From: Halichoerus grypus
Lineage: Eukaryota; Chordata; Mammalia; Carnivora; Phocidae
DNA length: 64,000 nucleotides
Direction of reading: 5' to 3'
Assembly (NCBI RefSeq): GCF_964656455.1
Contig: NC_135717.1
Coordinates: 139,762,308-139,826,307 of the forward strand
The notes under the pieces were generated by a model that was given only the letters and a program-made list of their open reading frames with translations, did no database searches and was not told the DNA's origin. The translations under genes were made by a program, and so were the position numbers. This document shows positions 35,210 to 47,490 of the stretch, piece after piece; within the stretch, counting starts at the first letter, position 1, and every line of letters starts with the position of its first letter.

Positions 35210-36730
35210 TTTTGCTTCAATCCCTCATTATCTCAGCTGCTTTTAGATAAAAAAGATGGGACACTTTGTATGGTCTAAGAAGTCAGCCAGGCTCTTCAAA
35301 ATAGTCATTTCAAAGCTTCTGCTGAATTTTTGGACATGTAAAGGGAAGCCCTGATCTGAGTTGACAGCAGGGGCAATGGAGAGCCAAACTGCTCTGCATT
35401 AGGAAATGGGAAGGATTGTTGGTAGTGTCATTACTGGGTTTATGTCTGTATGTTTTTGCTTTTATCATGAAAAAAGATGAGAAAGGAAGAATGAGTTACA
35501 TGGAATCACTAAATCTCATAGTGGGCAAGGACCAGAAACAATTAACAATCAATTTAAAGATGTTTTTGTTCCTCTAATGTAATACTATTTTCATCTCCTC
35601 CAGAACTTCCAGTCACATGGAAACCTTTGTAAATATTGTTTTCTTTGTTTCTTTGTTTTTGTGTTTGCCTTTGATTTTTATGTTATGGTTGCAATTGGTT
35701 TTTGGAAGTCACAAAATGGAGTTGAGTACAATGCCATAGCAGAGATAAAAGAACATAAATAGAAGAGTCAGAAATAGGAGCCAGAGAAAAATGTTGTAGA
35801 ACATCATCTATGGCCTAACTATAATATATTCATAGTTGATGCCAGTGTAAGCCACTACCATCCCATGATACTGTTATCAGAAACTATTAAGTTTCTTTAT
35901 TCAAAGAGATTTAAAAAATAAAAAAAGGGAAATGATACCAGTGGCATCAAACACCTGGACTCTCCATTTCTCCATCCTTCACCCAAGGGTGGATGATTCC
36001 CCTGAGTCTGGCATGCTTCCCACAGGGATAGATGAAGCATCTGATCATGGTTATATCTTGGAAGTTTCCATCTTTCTACTCTAGAAATAGCAGACTCCCA
36101 GTGGATAATAATTAAGGAATGAATATTTGATCAATTCAAATAGCCCCTGTCTGTAATTTTCACAATTATTATTGACCCCCCCCCTTAAACCACCTGCAAT
36201 ACAAATACCACCTTACTCTCCTTCCACTAGAAGATAATGCGTTTCTCTTAGGCTGTTTCTTTAAAAATAAAAGACTAATGTTTCCCACTGACTTATGTCC
36301 TCCACAGTTCTGACAGAAGTGAGGAAGTCTGACATCTATTGGTTCAACATTTTTATTTTTTACATAAGGAAATAAGGTCTTTGAAATAAAATATTTTCCA
36401 GTTGGACTGTGTTTGATCAGAAATATATTTTTTTAATTCATAAAACTTTTGATCCAAATATACCTTTTATTTTTTCTGAAGGGAGAAAAGTCACCTGCAA
36501 AAGAAAATGTACATGCTCAGGGTAAAACTTGCTTTACCCATTTTAGGGAAATATTAGATAACAAAAAGCATAACTTCTTTAGTATAAGTAAAATATGACC
36601 CTCTTATCCCATTTTCTCTCCCCCTTTCCCAAAATATAGTACATGTTTTGGTGAAGGTATTGAATTGTTCATAGGACATCACATAGGAATTCTAGCCAAT
36701 TTCACCTAACTTTCAAGGGGGCAATTGATA
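35210..36730. other. Unassigned stretch
   Basis: No CAN-SINE, L1 or supported gene. A C-run lies at 36177-36185 and GTTT-rich low-complexity DNA at 35637-35665. Confidence 0.4.
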
Positions 36731-36734
36731 AGTG

Positions 36735-36890
36735 CATGAAATACACATTATTTTATTTAATCTTCACACGGACAATGTACAGATGATGAAATTGAGGCTG
36801 AAGGTAGATTTTGGTATTTTTCTCAAGTCAGAAGCTAATGAGGACAGACCTAGGATCTCCACTCAGGTCTGCATCTACATTACTGCAATG
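36735..36890 (-). mobile_element. MIR, antisense
   Basis: 'ttatttaatcttcacacgga', 'tgtacagatgatgaaattga' and 'gaagctaatgaggacagacc' follow the complement of MIR. Confidence 0.8.
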
Positions 36891-36904
36891 GGGACTCCTA
36901 CAAT

Positions 36905-37130
36905 AATAGCTTCCCATGAATTAAGCACTGATTATATAATGGTTATTATATAGGTAATTATCTCATTTGACCTTTAGAACATTTTTGGAGTAGAAATCAT
37001 TACTCTCACTTTAGTGTACTAGGTATTTACCTCATTTGAACCTTATAGCTAAGGAAATTTGGGGTCATACAGCCATAGTCAATAAATGGTAGAGCTGTGA
37101 ATTGAATTGATGTATCTTGGTTCCCAAAGT
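36905..37130 (-). mobile_element. MIR, antisense (second copy)
   Basis: 'aattatctcatttgaccttt', 'gaaatttggggtcatacagc' and 'aataaatggtagagctgtga' follow the complement of MIR. Confidence 0.75.
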
Positions 37131-37139
37131 TTTCCTTTA

Positions 37140-37750
37140 ACTGCAATCTACATCTTTCTGTCTACCTACCATTCTTATCCCTTTAACTCCTAAAATCCTC
37201 CTTGGAAGCTATTGCTGCTTGCTCTTGTTTTCTGCTCCTTCCTTCCTATCTGTTCTTGACACCATCGTCAAGGTCCTTGTTCTGCTAGTAATGCTCAAGT
37301 ATTAGGAAGGGTGGTTCCTCTCAGAAATTCCAGTTTTAGCAGACTATCATAAAGTTTCTGGCCCTTATTTGATTGCCTCTGTTTTAAGCTAGTGCAAAGT
37401 GGCATTTATAGTCTCTTGTAGAATAAATTAGCTTATTTTACCATAGTTAGAGTGGAAAGAATTTAATGTCAAACAACTCAAAGTTGAACACAGTGGATTC
37501 TTCTATCCTACCAAAACTTTGCAAATCTCACTCTCTGAAAGTCTGAGGTATTACTTCACATTTCAGGAATACCGCCTCTCAAAAGTTGGGGTTCTGATTA
37601 CCTTCCATTTTTTTCCATAAATCTTAATGCTACTAAGATCCTAAATGTGCTAATATTGGTGTCATCTTGCTTCATGACTATGCTTGTGCTACTAGACGTG
37701 ACATAAAATTCCACTTTAAAATAGGAAGCAGGACAAAGCCATTTTACCTT
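37140..37750. other. Unassigned stretch
   Basis: No gene or clear repeat. 37140-37300 is C/T-rich and may be diverged L2. Confidence 0.35.
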
Positions 37751-37904
37751 CACATCATTTTGTATTTAATAAAGAAATACTTACTAGGTATCCACTATTG
37801 TAAGTGGATGAATCTTCAAGTGCCCTGTCTTAAAGGAACTTTCATTATTATAGGTGAGATAGGTATACAAATAACTCTAAGATAAGGTAAAAATGATGAG
37901 TGTA

Positions 37905-38103
37905 GGGTGCCTGGGTGGCTCAGATGGTTAGACGTCTGCCTTCGGCTCAGGTCATGACCTGCAGGTCCTGGGATTGAGCCCCACATTGGGCTCCTGGATG
38001 GCTCAGAGGGGAGTCTGCTTCTCCCTCTCCCTCTGCCTGTCCCCCTGCTTGTGTGCTGTCTCTGTCTTTCTCTCTCAAGTGAATAAAAAAAAAAAAAAAC
38101 CCT
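37905..38103 (+). mobile_element. CAN-SINE (type B-like) with internal head-like insertion
   Basis: Head GGTGCCTGGGTGGCTCAGATGG, CT-rich body, A15 tail. A perfect 17-bp duplication, taaaaatgatgagtgta, lies at 37888-37904 and 38104-38120. Between 'attgggctc' and 'ggggagtctgcttct' (about 37994-38012) the usual 'cctgctcagc' is replaced by 'ctggatggctcagag', which looks like a piece of the SINE head. Confidence 0.95.
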
Positions 38104-38527
38104 TAAAAATGATGAGTGTAATTTAGAAATGAAAAAAAAAGTGCTATTGGAATTCAGAGAATTTAGAGAAGACTTCTAAAGGGGTAGAATGTGATGGAGA
38201 GTAGGAAGAACTGTTTTGAGGAGACAGTATTTCAACTGGTGATATGGGATTTGGATTAATGGTAGATATGCAGGAAGGGCATTATTGGAGCAAGCCATGA
38301 GCTGATCAATAGAAGTAGTAAGTCAAAGGGTATATATAGGAAATGGTATTTTGCTGTTAATGGGAGCTGAGGTGCATAAAAAGAAGCAAAGAGGATAAAA
38401 TTGGGAAAAAAAACTGGGGAAATATTGCATACCAGGCAAAGGCATTTGGGTTTGTTCATGTTTCACTGGAAAGCCATTGAAGATTTCAAACAAAGGACTT
38501 ATAGGATCGGATTGAGCTTCAAAAATA

Positions 38528-38725
38528 CTTTTTTAAAGATTATTTATTTGAGAGAGACAGAGAGAGTCAGGGGAAAGGCAGAAGGAGAGGGAGAGAGAAA
38601 ATCCCAAGCAGACTGCATGCTGACTGTGGAGTCTGATGCAGGGCTCGATTTCATGACCCTGAGATCATGATCTGAGTCGAAACTAACAGTTGGACACTTA
38701 ACCAATTGAGCCACCCAGGTGCCCC
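38528..38725 (-). mobile_element. CAN-SINE (type C)
   Basis: The minus-strand head starts at 38725 (GGGGCACCTGGGTGGCTCAATTGG). A 16-bp duplication with one mismatch (ttgagcttcaaaaata versus ttgatcttcaaaaata) lies at 38512-38527 and 38726-38741. It is nested in the L2. Confidence 0.94.
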
Positions 38726-39069
38726 TTGATCTTCAAAAATATTAATCTTACAATAAAGTCTAGAGTGGATTGGAATGAGGAAAGTCCAAATAAGGCAAGT
38801 TAGGAAACTAGGACAATGCTTTGGGAATCTGAATAAATGTGGGTTATAGGAAGAAAATGAGGATCAGAATGAGATCTGGTAACTGGTTACCAATTAAAAA
38901 TTGAAAGTAAAGAGAAGAAGGAGTCAAATATGACTTAATCCTAGAATCAGTAAGAGAATTAAGGAAATCAGAAAAGTGAACAGGATTGAGGAAAAGAAAT
39001 TGAGCTTGGTATATACTGAATCTGAGGCTCAAGTAGAATGTCCAGGTGGAAAAAAATCTAAGAGAAATT

Positions 39070-40475
39070 CAAAATGTAGTCTGAACTATGAATTTCTTCA
39101 GGGAAGAACACAGAATTTTCTCTTTTTAGAGTTTTTAAAAATTTATTTTTAGATAAGCATGCACTTGCAATTAAATGTATTCTGGGAACAGAAATGTTTA
39201 GAAGGAGAAGGGACAGAATTGCTTTAAAGTTATATTAGATAGCTGATAAATCTGATTGGAAAATATTTTAGAGATTCTTACAATGAATGTTTTCTATTCC
39301 TAAACCAGAGACATCTATTCTCTTAAATAGCTCTTGGGAGACAATTCCACCTCATGTTTAAAATTGGAATGGTCAAGAAATGACCATTATAACTCTTATA
39401 AGCTAAATATAATCCATTGTAATTTAAAACTATTTACATTCATTTTTAGAGACATTTTCTATTGTTAAATTGCATTTTTTACTCAAATCGTATTCATTAC
39501 TTACTATGATCTGCAGATCCACTTTTGTATTAATCACCTTTATATTTGTGTTTTACTCTTGAATTCAAATTTACTGAGATGTATTGCCAGGAATTTCCCA
39601 TTACTCCTTGACAGGTTTAAAAGATTTTTAATTCTTTTCTGTTCCATTGTATTTATAGTGTACTTCAGTATAGCAATACCTTGATGTCTGGTTGAAATAA
39701 ATGTATGGTTCAGTATTTAATGAAGATATTCATGATAGAACACAGAAAAATTATTTTAACTTTTTTGTGGCCTCAAAGGTTTGAAGGCAGAAAGTAAGGA
39801 TTACTTAGGAACAACTGACGTGGCCTTTGGGGAATGTTTTTCCTCTTTCTTAGATGTGGTTTTAGGCATAGATAGGAAACTATTGGGGTTATTTAAGTCT
39901 TTAGTATACCAGGCTCCTCCTCCTCTATATGTAGTTTTATACTATAAATTTTTTTCTGCATTAGACAAAAAAGTAGCAATTTTATCTGGAAATTAAATAT
40001 AAAAATATATCTACATATAAAGGAAATCTTCTAGCCCCTTCTAAAATCTATTAATAATTTACTTTAACTTTAGACATAATTCTACTTTATCATAGATTGT
40101 ATTTGTTCTCTTGACATCATTTGAAGCAATGCTGTTCATCCTTTCCCTTTTTAGATGTTCTTGTCACCTAACCAGTAATATTGAACGCTGATGGTTTGCT
40201 TCTTTGACTCTAAATCACCTTGTGAACATTTGGTTGACCTTCTCTTTTCACCATATCATTTCCCGTGGCTTCATCCACTCTGGTAGTGTTTCCCTAATTT
40301 TCTACCTTGGGTAGAGATTTAGCCATCTTTAACTCTTTTTATATTTAAATTGTAACCACATCCTGTCTAATCTGTATCATAAATAATCTCTGTGTACTCC
40401 TCACTGACTCCATTGGTACAATCATCATTTTCTGGTTTGTTGAAATTGACTTCTAATTGACCCTCTTCCTCTGTC
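39070..40475. other. Unassigned AT-rich stretch
   Basis: No supported gene or clear repeat. Confidence 0.4.
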
Positions 40476-40479
40476 TCTC

Positions 40480-41010
40480 ATTACCTACCTTGCTATGTTA
40501 TAGTCTAAGACACATATCTGTAGCATGCACCCGATTCTTACAGAGCTTTCTTAACATGCCAGCCAATGCCTGGACATACTTGCCATGAAATCTTTTTCAA
40601 AGCAAACTCAAATCCTGTCCCCCTAGCAATATGTATTCTTTGTTGATGAAAGTATATCTTGGTCCTTTTGTTCCTATTCCTTTTCTCACAATCTTCCATA
40701 TTTCCAGGACACACTTCCACTCCCTTCTCTGCTTTGTAAATTCTTCCCATTTTAAAAGGCTTTGTACAAATATCACCTCCTGTAGTTTTCCTTGATTCTT
40801 CTTCCAGAATCACTTTTTATCCTCATCCGAGTTTCCACAGACACCTCCATTATGAAAGTCATCATGTTGTACTGGAGGGAATTGTTTATGTACTTTACTG
40901 CTTGTAAAAGACTGAAAGTTTCTCATGGATGGATGTGCCTTATATGTCCCCAATGCCAAGGATAGTACCAGAAATTAACCAGCTCCAAATAATTGTTTGA
41001 ATCACTGTGC
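40480..41010 (+). mobile_element. L2 3' part, plus strand
   Basis: 'gccagccaatgcctggacat', 'caaatatcacctcctgtagt', 'tccttgattcttcttccaga' and 'caatgccaaggatagtacca' run in L2 sense order to its 3' end ('ccaaataattgtttgaatca'). Confidence 0.85.
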
Positions 41011-41014
41011 TATC

Positions 41015-41605
41015 ATATTCAGAGGCCTAGAAAAACCCACTGGCTTTAAGGGAGAAGGGAGAATGAGATCTAAGAGTCTTAAAATCTACTGGACTTTATT
41101 TTTTTTCACAGAATTATTACTGTAATCAAGACAGATGTCATTAACAGGGTGTAGAGAGTAGAGCAACAGCCCTTCTGAAGGCTAAGCTACACTTGCACAG
41201 GTTGTCCTGTTGATATGTTGTAGGGGAAACAGATTTGTTGAGCAGCTAGCCAGACCAGACAGATGAGGGTAGAGGTGAGAGCAGTATATGGGTATTAGCA
41301 ACAGAGGATGGTCTTTAAGAGTCTAGTAATAAACAGAGCTTATTGAGGTTTGGGACATACAGACTGCCCTTAGCTACACATTGGACAAGATCAGGTCTCT
41401 TTGTACTCACATATCTCCTTTCTCTGTACTATCTTCACTCTTATTTCTTCCTTATTCTTCCTTTTTTGTTCACATTCTTCTTCTAGATTAAAAAAGAAAT
41501 GTGTATGGGGTGGGAGGGGAATACAATTAAGAGCAACTAATAAGAAAGAATTTCTTGGAATTTACACATGCTTGTATGCAGATGCATGTTTATTCTATAG
41601 CAGAG
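41015..41605. other. Unassigned stretch
   Basis: No gene or clear repeat. The 41110-41340 part resembles the L2-antisense body weakly ('ctgtaatcaagacagatgtc'). Confidence 0.35.
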
Positions 41606-41614
41606 AAAGTGGTG

Positions 41615-41990
41615 CTAGGTATACTACCAAGTAAATTCCAAGATCTCAGTGGTTGAACATAATGGAGGTCTACTTCTTGCCCACATAAATCCCAGTTGGC
41701 AGTTTGTGTGTCAGGGTGAGGGTGGGGTGGATGTGTAGTGGGTATATGGGAGAGTAAATGTGTGGAGTATGTGTAGATGAGGGGATTTCTGCTCCAGACA
41801 GTCATTCAGGAATCCAAGCTGATAGAGACTCAACATTCTCAGTGTAGAACTCAATTAAGTAGACATTTCTAACTCTAACGCCGTCTATAAAAAGAAGTCT
41901 AGGATATGCCAAAGAGAAAAGGGAATTGAGTCATTGAACAAGTAGCCAATCTCTGCCATGCTAAATGCAAGTAATGCTACCTAGAGTTAG
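41615..41990 (+). mobile_element. Ancient interspersed repeat, class unresolved
   Basis: 'ccaagatctcagtggttgaa', 'ggaggtctacttcttgccca' and 'agtcattcaggaatccaagc' match a mid-repetitive mammalian element that I recall but cannot place with certainty as DNA transposon or LTR. A GT-rich patch lies at 41695-41780. Confidence 0.4.
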
Positions 41991-42604
41991 CAAGAAGAAA
42001 GTTTTAGCTATTATATTTATATTCAGATGCACGCATACGTATGTGTGTGTATTCACATAAAAAGCCACAAAACAAATTCTGTGAGAATATTTTGTAAAAG
42101 CATAACAATAACTAATTCCATACTTTTCACATTTCTCCATATGACTTCAATACACTGTGCTTCAGTAAACTCATTTTATAGTTTGGAGGCAGTGACTAGA
42201 ATATTACATGTATATTTTTTTGCTCATTTTTCTAAAAACAGAGCAGTGAGAACTTTAAATCACAGTGGCCTAAGCATTCAAAAGTAGAGATTTGTGGATG
42301 GAAGTTATTTATGTGTCATATAAATAATCTTATTTCTGTTTTGAGACAACTGGATGCAGCATAAAAAAACAATACAAACATTCTATTGAGTGAACATAGG
42401 GAATCTTATTGTGGGGACATGCTAGAGAATTGAAGAGTCAATAACAGATTTGCTTGACGTTTGCATAGTTTGAGCTATATTTTCTACAATAATGAGACTT
42501 ATTTTACAGAAAGATTAAGTCAAATTTTGAAATAAAAAAATACTTATGCCTAATAATGAATCATATGTCAGATTAATCCATTTCTGTCTGCTACAAAGCA
42601 TTTT

Positions 42605-42804
42605 TTATTTTTTGAGAGAGAGAGAGAGAGAAAGAGAGAGTGAGCAGGGGAGGGACAGAGGGAGAGAGAGAGAGAAGAGAATCTCAAAGAGGTTCCACGC
42701 CCAGTGCAGAGCCTGATGTGGGGCTTGATCTCAGTACCCTGAGATTATGACCTCAGCCAAAATCAAGAGTCAGACACTTAACCAACTGAACCACCTTGGC
42801 ACCC
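42605..42804 (-). mobile_element. CAN-SINE (type C)
   Basis: The minus-strand head starts at 42804 (GGGTGCCAAGGTGGTTCAG) with several mutations; 'aaaatcaagagtcag' is the old-type block. A perfect 14-bp duplication, ctacaaagcatttt, lies at 42591-42604 and 42805-42818. Confidence 0.94.
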
Positions 42805-42819
42805 CTACAAAGCATTTTC

Positions 42820-43645
42820 AGATGCACCGTGTTCATAATTACTAAGCCTCAGCCCTGGGCAATTAACAAACTCTAGTTAGAAAGAGCCAGAATCCAAGTT
42901 TTGCAGTTGATAAAACACAGGCCCCAAATTATTTTTCTTAGGGTTAAGAAATAACACTAATAAATAAGACCTTCATTTTTTGGTTTTGTTTTGTTTTATT
43001 TTGTTCAGTATGGTGCCAGGACTAATTTCACTGTAAGCTACTTCCCCACATCGCACACTTACTTAACCATGGTTTTATAGGATTTCAGGTTCACTTATTT
43101 CACCTCTGTGACAGATCAGCAGTGTGATTCAGGCCTCATGTCACTGGGCCAGTGTCCTGTGCACTCCAGTACTGAATGAAAGCTGCTCTCCCTTGAAGTG
43201 GTCTGCTTCATGCTTTTACTGTTTATGATTCTCTCTACGTTCAATATGTCAAATTCAAGTTAAATTGTGCCCCAAGTAAAACGGTGATTGCATTTGATGC
43301 CTGGAGGGGTGAACATCAATTAGTTACAAGTGTTCAAAGGCTCCCGACTGGCAGGTTACATTATTCTCGTATGATGATTTCCAATTGCTTTGAAGGCATT
43401 TTTAATAATGTCAACAGGTAGCAAAACTTTTAAGTAATTTTGCCCCTTAATTTTGCCACCATTCCATTAAAACCTTAGATTCATCTACCTTGTCTAACAA
43501 AGCTTGGTACTGGCCTCTCTGGATTCAAAATTTGATTTCTTTCTTATTCCTCTCCCCCCCTTTATTTTTCACTGAAATTAAAAACATAACTATGTAGGGG
43601 AAAGAACTTTAATCACTTACAAGGAAGGGCTCAAAAAGTCAAAGT
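42820..43645. other. Repeat-free stretch, possible conserved non-coding DNA
   Basis: No transposon or gene is recognised. 43270-43520 is a moderately balanced sequence with several homeodomain-like TAAT/ATTA cores. Whether it is conserved cannot be judged here. Confidence 0.35.
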
Positions 43646-43650
43646 GATTT

Positions 43651-43818
43651 ACAGCAGGTTCTCAAATTTTCATGTACATACAAATCACCTGAGGATTTTG
43701 TGAAAATGCGTGTTATGATTTAGTAGGTCTGGGGATCATCAAGGAGTCTACATTTCTAATTAAATCACAGATAATGCTGATATTGCAGGTCTGTGGATCA
43801 AAATTTCAGTGGCAAGGA
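43651..43818 (+). mobile_element. MER5-type hAT MITE
   Basis: Begins 'cagcaggttctcaaattttc' and ends 'gtggatcaaaatttcagtgg'. Inside are 'acaaatcacctgaggatttt', 'tttagtaggtctggggatca' and 'tctacatttctaattaaatc', in the order of the MER5A/B consensus. Nearly full length and diverged. Confidence 0.85.
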
Positions 43819-43824
43819 ATAATA

Positions 43825-45110
43825 TTTCAGTAGTACACAAAGGCTAACACGTAGCCACAAATTTAGGTCTCTCATTTTCTGATTAGTAGAATAAAGTCTA
43901 ATATATTATTTTTAAAAATATATGTTTTAGATGTCTTTGGGTCTACTAGAAGCTACTCATAATTGCTGAACCTTAACACCTGGTAATGAAAAAATTCTAG
44001 CAGGAAGAGCCAGCGGTCCCAGGAATCTGGCCTGAGGAGCCTTGCTCCTAAATTCTGGAGAACAAATGGAGCAAATAAGAAATTTGGCATCATAATTTTC
44101 TTTGTAGTTGTCTGATTGTAGAGCCACAAAAAAGCAGGTCTAGCTGAATGTCCCTAGAATTTAGCAGAATGTATGGCACTTACTTATTCTCAGTAAATGT
44201 TGAATGAATAAAATTGTGCAATAATCTCTAATTGTTAAGAGTTGTTGATAACTGATGGCCTATATAAGTTTGAGAGGTTAATTTTCCTGTTAAACATATT
44301 CTCCCCTATATAACTGTATTAAATAAAAGATGTTCTCTTCCTTCAATAAAATGAGTGGGTTTGTTGAAAGGCCCTCCCTATACAAACTCATTAGTAATGA
44401 TGTCTGTTCAGGAAATAATTCAAGAAAGAAATCACCAAATGGAAGGTAGAGAGGATAGCTCAATTAGTGATAAGAAATTAACAAATAGAAGAAAGCACAG
44501 TAGGGAATGAGACAATAAGAAGAAATTCCAGCTAATTAAAAAATAGGTAAAAAGCATTGTGTCTGGCATCTACTACATACAGAATGCATTAAAGAGTAAA
44601 TGAATGAACAGTTATTATCCTTCTCCAAAAAAAGTTGAACCCATGTTTATAGAGAAAAACTAATTTGTTCTATAATAGAAAAGGCAAAAAATTTAACCTG
44701 AGGAATAATATATAGTGTAGTGTTTGTTGTCTCAGTGCTGAAAATTAGATAGACAGCCACACGTAGTATAAAAGAAAAATTTTTTGCTCACAGCTGCATT
44801 TGTTTAGGGCTTCAGTCAAAACTAGATGTGTGTTTCATCATAACAGGTTCAAATCAACTGAAGCTGTTAAAGGACAATGAACTTTGAGAGACTCTAGGAT
44901 TCTAGACACTTACTAAACCCAAATGAAGACTTTCCTGAACAATGAACAATGGAACCTGTTTTAATTAACTGTGTCTAAACAGATAAACCCGTTGGAGTCA
45001 TGACTGGAATGCAAATTTTCACTCCTTAATTGGCATAACCACCATGAACTCTCTCCTTCTAACACTTCAAAGCCCCTGAAATTTCCCTTTATCCAGGAAA
45101 TTAATAAACT
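43825..45110. other. Unassigned stretch with L2/MIR-like tails
   Basis: Two sense 3' tails of L2 or MIR type: 44140-44215 ('agaatgtatggcacttactt', 'cagtaaatgttgaatgaata') and 44555-44625 ('cattgtgtctggcatctact'). 44815-45110 has a faint LTR-like look. No gene. Confidence 0.4.
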
Positions 45111-45112
45111 CT

Positions 45113-45472
45113 TGCTGTAGACTGCAGGTTTGCTCCCCCCGCAAATTCATATGTCGAAATCCTAACCTCCAACATGATGGTTTTAGGAGATGCGGCCTTT
45201 GATAGGTGGTTAGGTCATGAGAATGGAACCCTTATGAATGGGATTAGTTCCCTTATAAAAGAGACCACTGGAGCGGTCTCCTCACCCCTTCCACCAGGTG
45301 AGGACATAGGGAGAAGCGAGCAATCTGCAAGCAGAAGAGAGCTCTCACCACAACCTATCTATGGGGGCACTCTGATCTTGGACTCCTTAGCTTCTGACAC
45401 TGTGAGGAGCAAATTTCTGTTGTATGTAAGCTATCTAGTTCATGATCTTCTGTGATAGCAGACTAAGACACT
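45113..45472 (+). mobile_element. Solitary MLT1-class LTR (ERVL-MaLR)
   Basis: A single long terminal repeat of an old endogenous retrovirus-like element. Landmarks in order are 'gcaaattcatatgtcgaaat', 'cctaacctccaacatgatgg', 'ggcctttgataggtggttag', 'atgaatgggattagttccct', 'tataaaagagaccactggag', 'ccttccaccaggtgaggaca', 'gatcttggactccttagctt', 'atttctgttgtatgtaagct' and terminal 'gcagactaagaca'. TG...CA ends are present. No internal retroviral genes adjoin it. The 93-codon frame inside is a chance frame. Confidence 0.9.
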
Positions 45473-45499
45473 AGCTACTTTTAAAACTCTGGAGATCTT

Positions 45500-45930
45500 T
45501 GTTTTATTTTTAACCAGTCTCTGAATTGGCCGATTTCCAGGAGGTTGTACATTTGTGAAGGAAGAAAACCTATTTAAAGTATCATTGAAGCTGGCAGTAG
45601 TCACATAGTCCTGTATGACCCCTGACACGAGATGAATGATGCCATCAGGACAAATCTGGGAGATATTTTAAGGATTGGAAAGATGCGGACTCAACTTGAA
45701 TGACAGGAATGCATGGCAGGTATTTCCCTCTCTCCTTCCAGTTTAACTATGGTACTCTGGTAGAAAAAGGACATGGGACATAAATAGCAAATGATATTCA
45801 TAGTGCCAGATAATGTGACTACATATTTTGGGTAAGATGGGATTTGTCTCAACTATGTTACATCTATCTCTATCTATATAAATATATATGCTTCCAGATA
45901 AAACTGAGACGTCATACACAGTGAGAGATG
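45500..45930. other. Unassigned stretch
   Basis: A (CTAT)n-like short run lies at 45866-45882. No gene. Confidence 0.35.
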
Positions 45931-45937
45931 TTGGATA

Positions 45938-46935
45938 TTTTCATTCATTCAACAAACACTTATTGAATGCCTAATACGTACCAGGCAGCATTCTATATTC
46001 TCAGGAAATAGCAGTGAACAAAAGTGAAAATCCCTACATTCTTAATGTGTGTGTGTAAATAGACATTTATAAAAATAACTAAATTATATTGTATAAAACA
46101 GTATAATACATTAAATAGAGTCTGGAGAAAATTTAATCAGAAAAGGGGGATGAAAAGTGCTGGGAATGTGGGTTGGAGAGAATTGCAATTACAAATCGGG
46201 CAGTTGAAGAAGGTCTGGTTGAGAAGGTGGTGTTTGAACAAAGACTAAAGAAGGTGAGGGGATGAGCCATGTGCAAACCTGAGATCAGAGAGCCTGAGTA
46301 GATGAAACTACAGGGACTTAGGGGGGTGCCCCTGGGATTGTGGAAAGGGCAGTGTGGCTGTAGCAGAGTGAGCTACCGGGGAACAAATAGGGGATGGGTT
46401 TAGAGAGGTAAGGTTGGAGGGTGAGGAGCAGATCTTGAAGAAAAATGAACCGGGGGGGGGGGGGCAGCTGGGCAGTGCTCTGTGTGTATGTTTGTGCGTG
46501 TGTTAAGGTGGTGCACTTATAAATTAGGTGGTGATTATATGTAATTAAAAAGCTTTGACCTTACATTTGAGTAAAATGGGAAGTTTGGGAAGGGTTTTAA
46601 GCAGAAGGAAAAACATGACCTCATGTCTTGATGGTACATACCACAGAATCCATCTGGCCATTGTGTTAGCAATAAATTGAAATAGAGTGATGTGAAAACA
46701 GAGGCCAGTTAGGGTACTATTAAAATATCTGGGCGAGAGAAAACTGTGATTTCACTAAGGGGATAGTGGAGATGGTGAGATGCAGTCGGATTCTGGATAT
46801 ATTTTGAAGTCAGTAATGGAAATATTTGCTGATGGATCTAATGTGGGATATGAAAAAAAAATGAGAGAAGTTAATTATAACTCCAAGATTTGGGGGCTTA
46901 GCAAATGGAAGGTCCAGAACTGAGATATAAATATA
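45938..46935 (-). mobile_element. L2, antisense, ~1 kb copy
   Basis: Starts with the complement of the L2 3' end ('cattcattcaacaaacactt', 'gcagtgaacaaaagtgaaaa') and continues with the L2 body complement ('gaacaaagactaaagaaggt', 'cagtgtggctgtagcagagt', 'gggaagggttttaagcagaa', 'tggatatattttgaagtcag', 'atttgctgatggatctaatg'). A run of 13 G at 46452-46464 sits inside. The longest uninterrupted L2 in the window. Confidence 0.88.
46452..46464. repeat. Poly-G run
   Basis: Thirteen consecutive G bases inside an L2 relic, followed by a GT-rich patch at 46480-46502. Such tracts are prone to length error in sequencing. Confidence 0.85.
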
Positions 46936-46939
46936 TAAT

Positions 46940-47300
46940 ATAAATATATAATATTTAAAGCCAGGAGACTAGATAAGCTAATCTTGATATAAAAGAAGAG
47001 GCTCAAACACTGAGTCTTATGATGCTTCAGTATCAAGAAGTTGAGGATATATGAGCAGGAACCAGTAGAGGAATCTGAGACGGACCAGCTAGTAAGGTAG
47101 AAGAATGAATAATTAATTCTCAGAAAGTAATTCTCAGAGATAAATTACTTCCAGTCATACACAGGAGAAACCTCTAGTAATTCAAAAGTGAAAATAAGTG
47201 AGAAGAAAGAAAGAAATGTTTTCAGAACTCTGTGTATCAATATACAGAATATGGGAGGGTCACCTAGAAATGTGAAGGGATATCATTATTATTAACAATG
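46940..47300. other. Unassigned stretch, probably end of L2
   Basis: 'ggagactagataagctaatc' and 'cactgagtcttatgatgctt' echo the L2 antisense body further upstream, but the match is weak. Confidence 0.4.
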
Positions 47301-47304
47301 TAAT

Positions 47305-47490
47305 GACAAAACAAGTAGCATTTAAGTGTTACACATTTTATTTAATCTTCACAAAAGTGATAATATTATTATTCACTTTTTTATGGAAAATGAAGAGGGG
47401 AAAGGTAAGTAACATTATCAAGGTCATTCAGTTACAAAAGAACAGAAGAGATGGGAGTTACAACTGGAATTCAGACATCACATGGAGTAC
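47305..47490 (-). mobile_element. MIR, antisense
   Basis: 'cacattttatttaatcttca', 'gtaagtaacattatcaaggt' and 'ttacaactggaattcagaca' follow the complement of MIR. Confidence 0.75.

Larger units (their letters stand above)
37757..39065 (-). mobile_element. L2, antisense, long copy interrupted by two SINEs
   Basis: Starts with the diverged L2 3' end ('aatacttactaggtatccac') and continues with the typical complement of the L2 body: 'tgcaggaagggcattattgg', 'cactggaaagccattgaaga', 'caaggcaagttaggaaacta'-like and 'gaggctcaagtagaatgtcc'. CAN-SINEs interrupt it at 37905-38103 and 38528-38725. Non-coding relic. Confidence 0.75.

Noticed and set aside
44815..45110. LTR-like segment before the MLT1 LTR
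   Set aside because: Only general resemblance; no matching ends, no target duplication and no family recognised.
45174..45455. 93-codon frame inside the MLT1 LTR
   Set aside because: The whole stretch is explained by a solitary LTR, which is non-coding.
46452..46464. Poly-G run as a possible G-quadruplex site
   Set aside because: A single uninterrupted run inside an L2 relic is better explained by slippage or sequencing length error than by a functional site.
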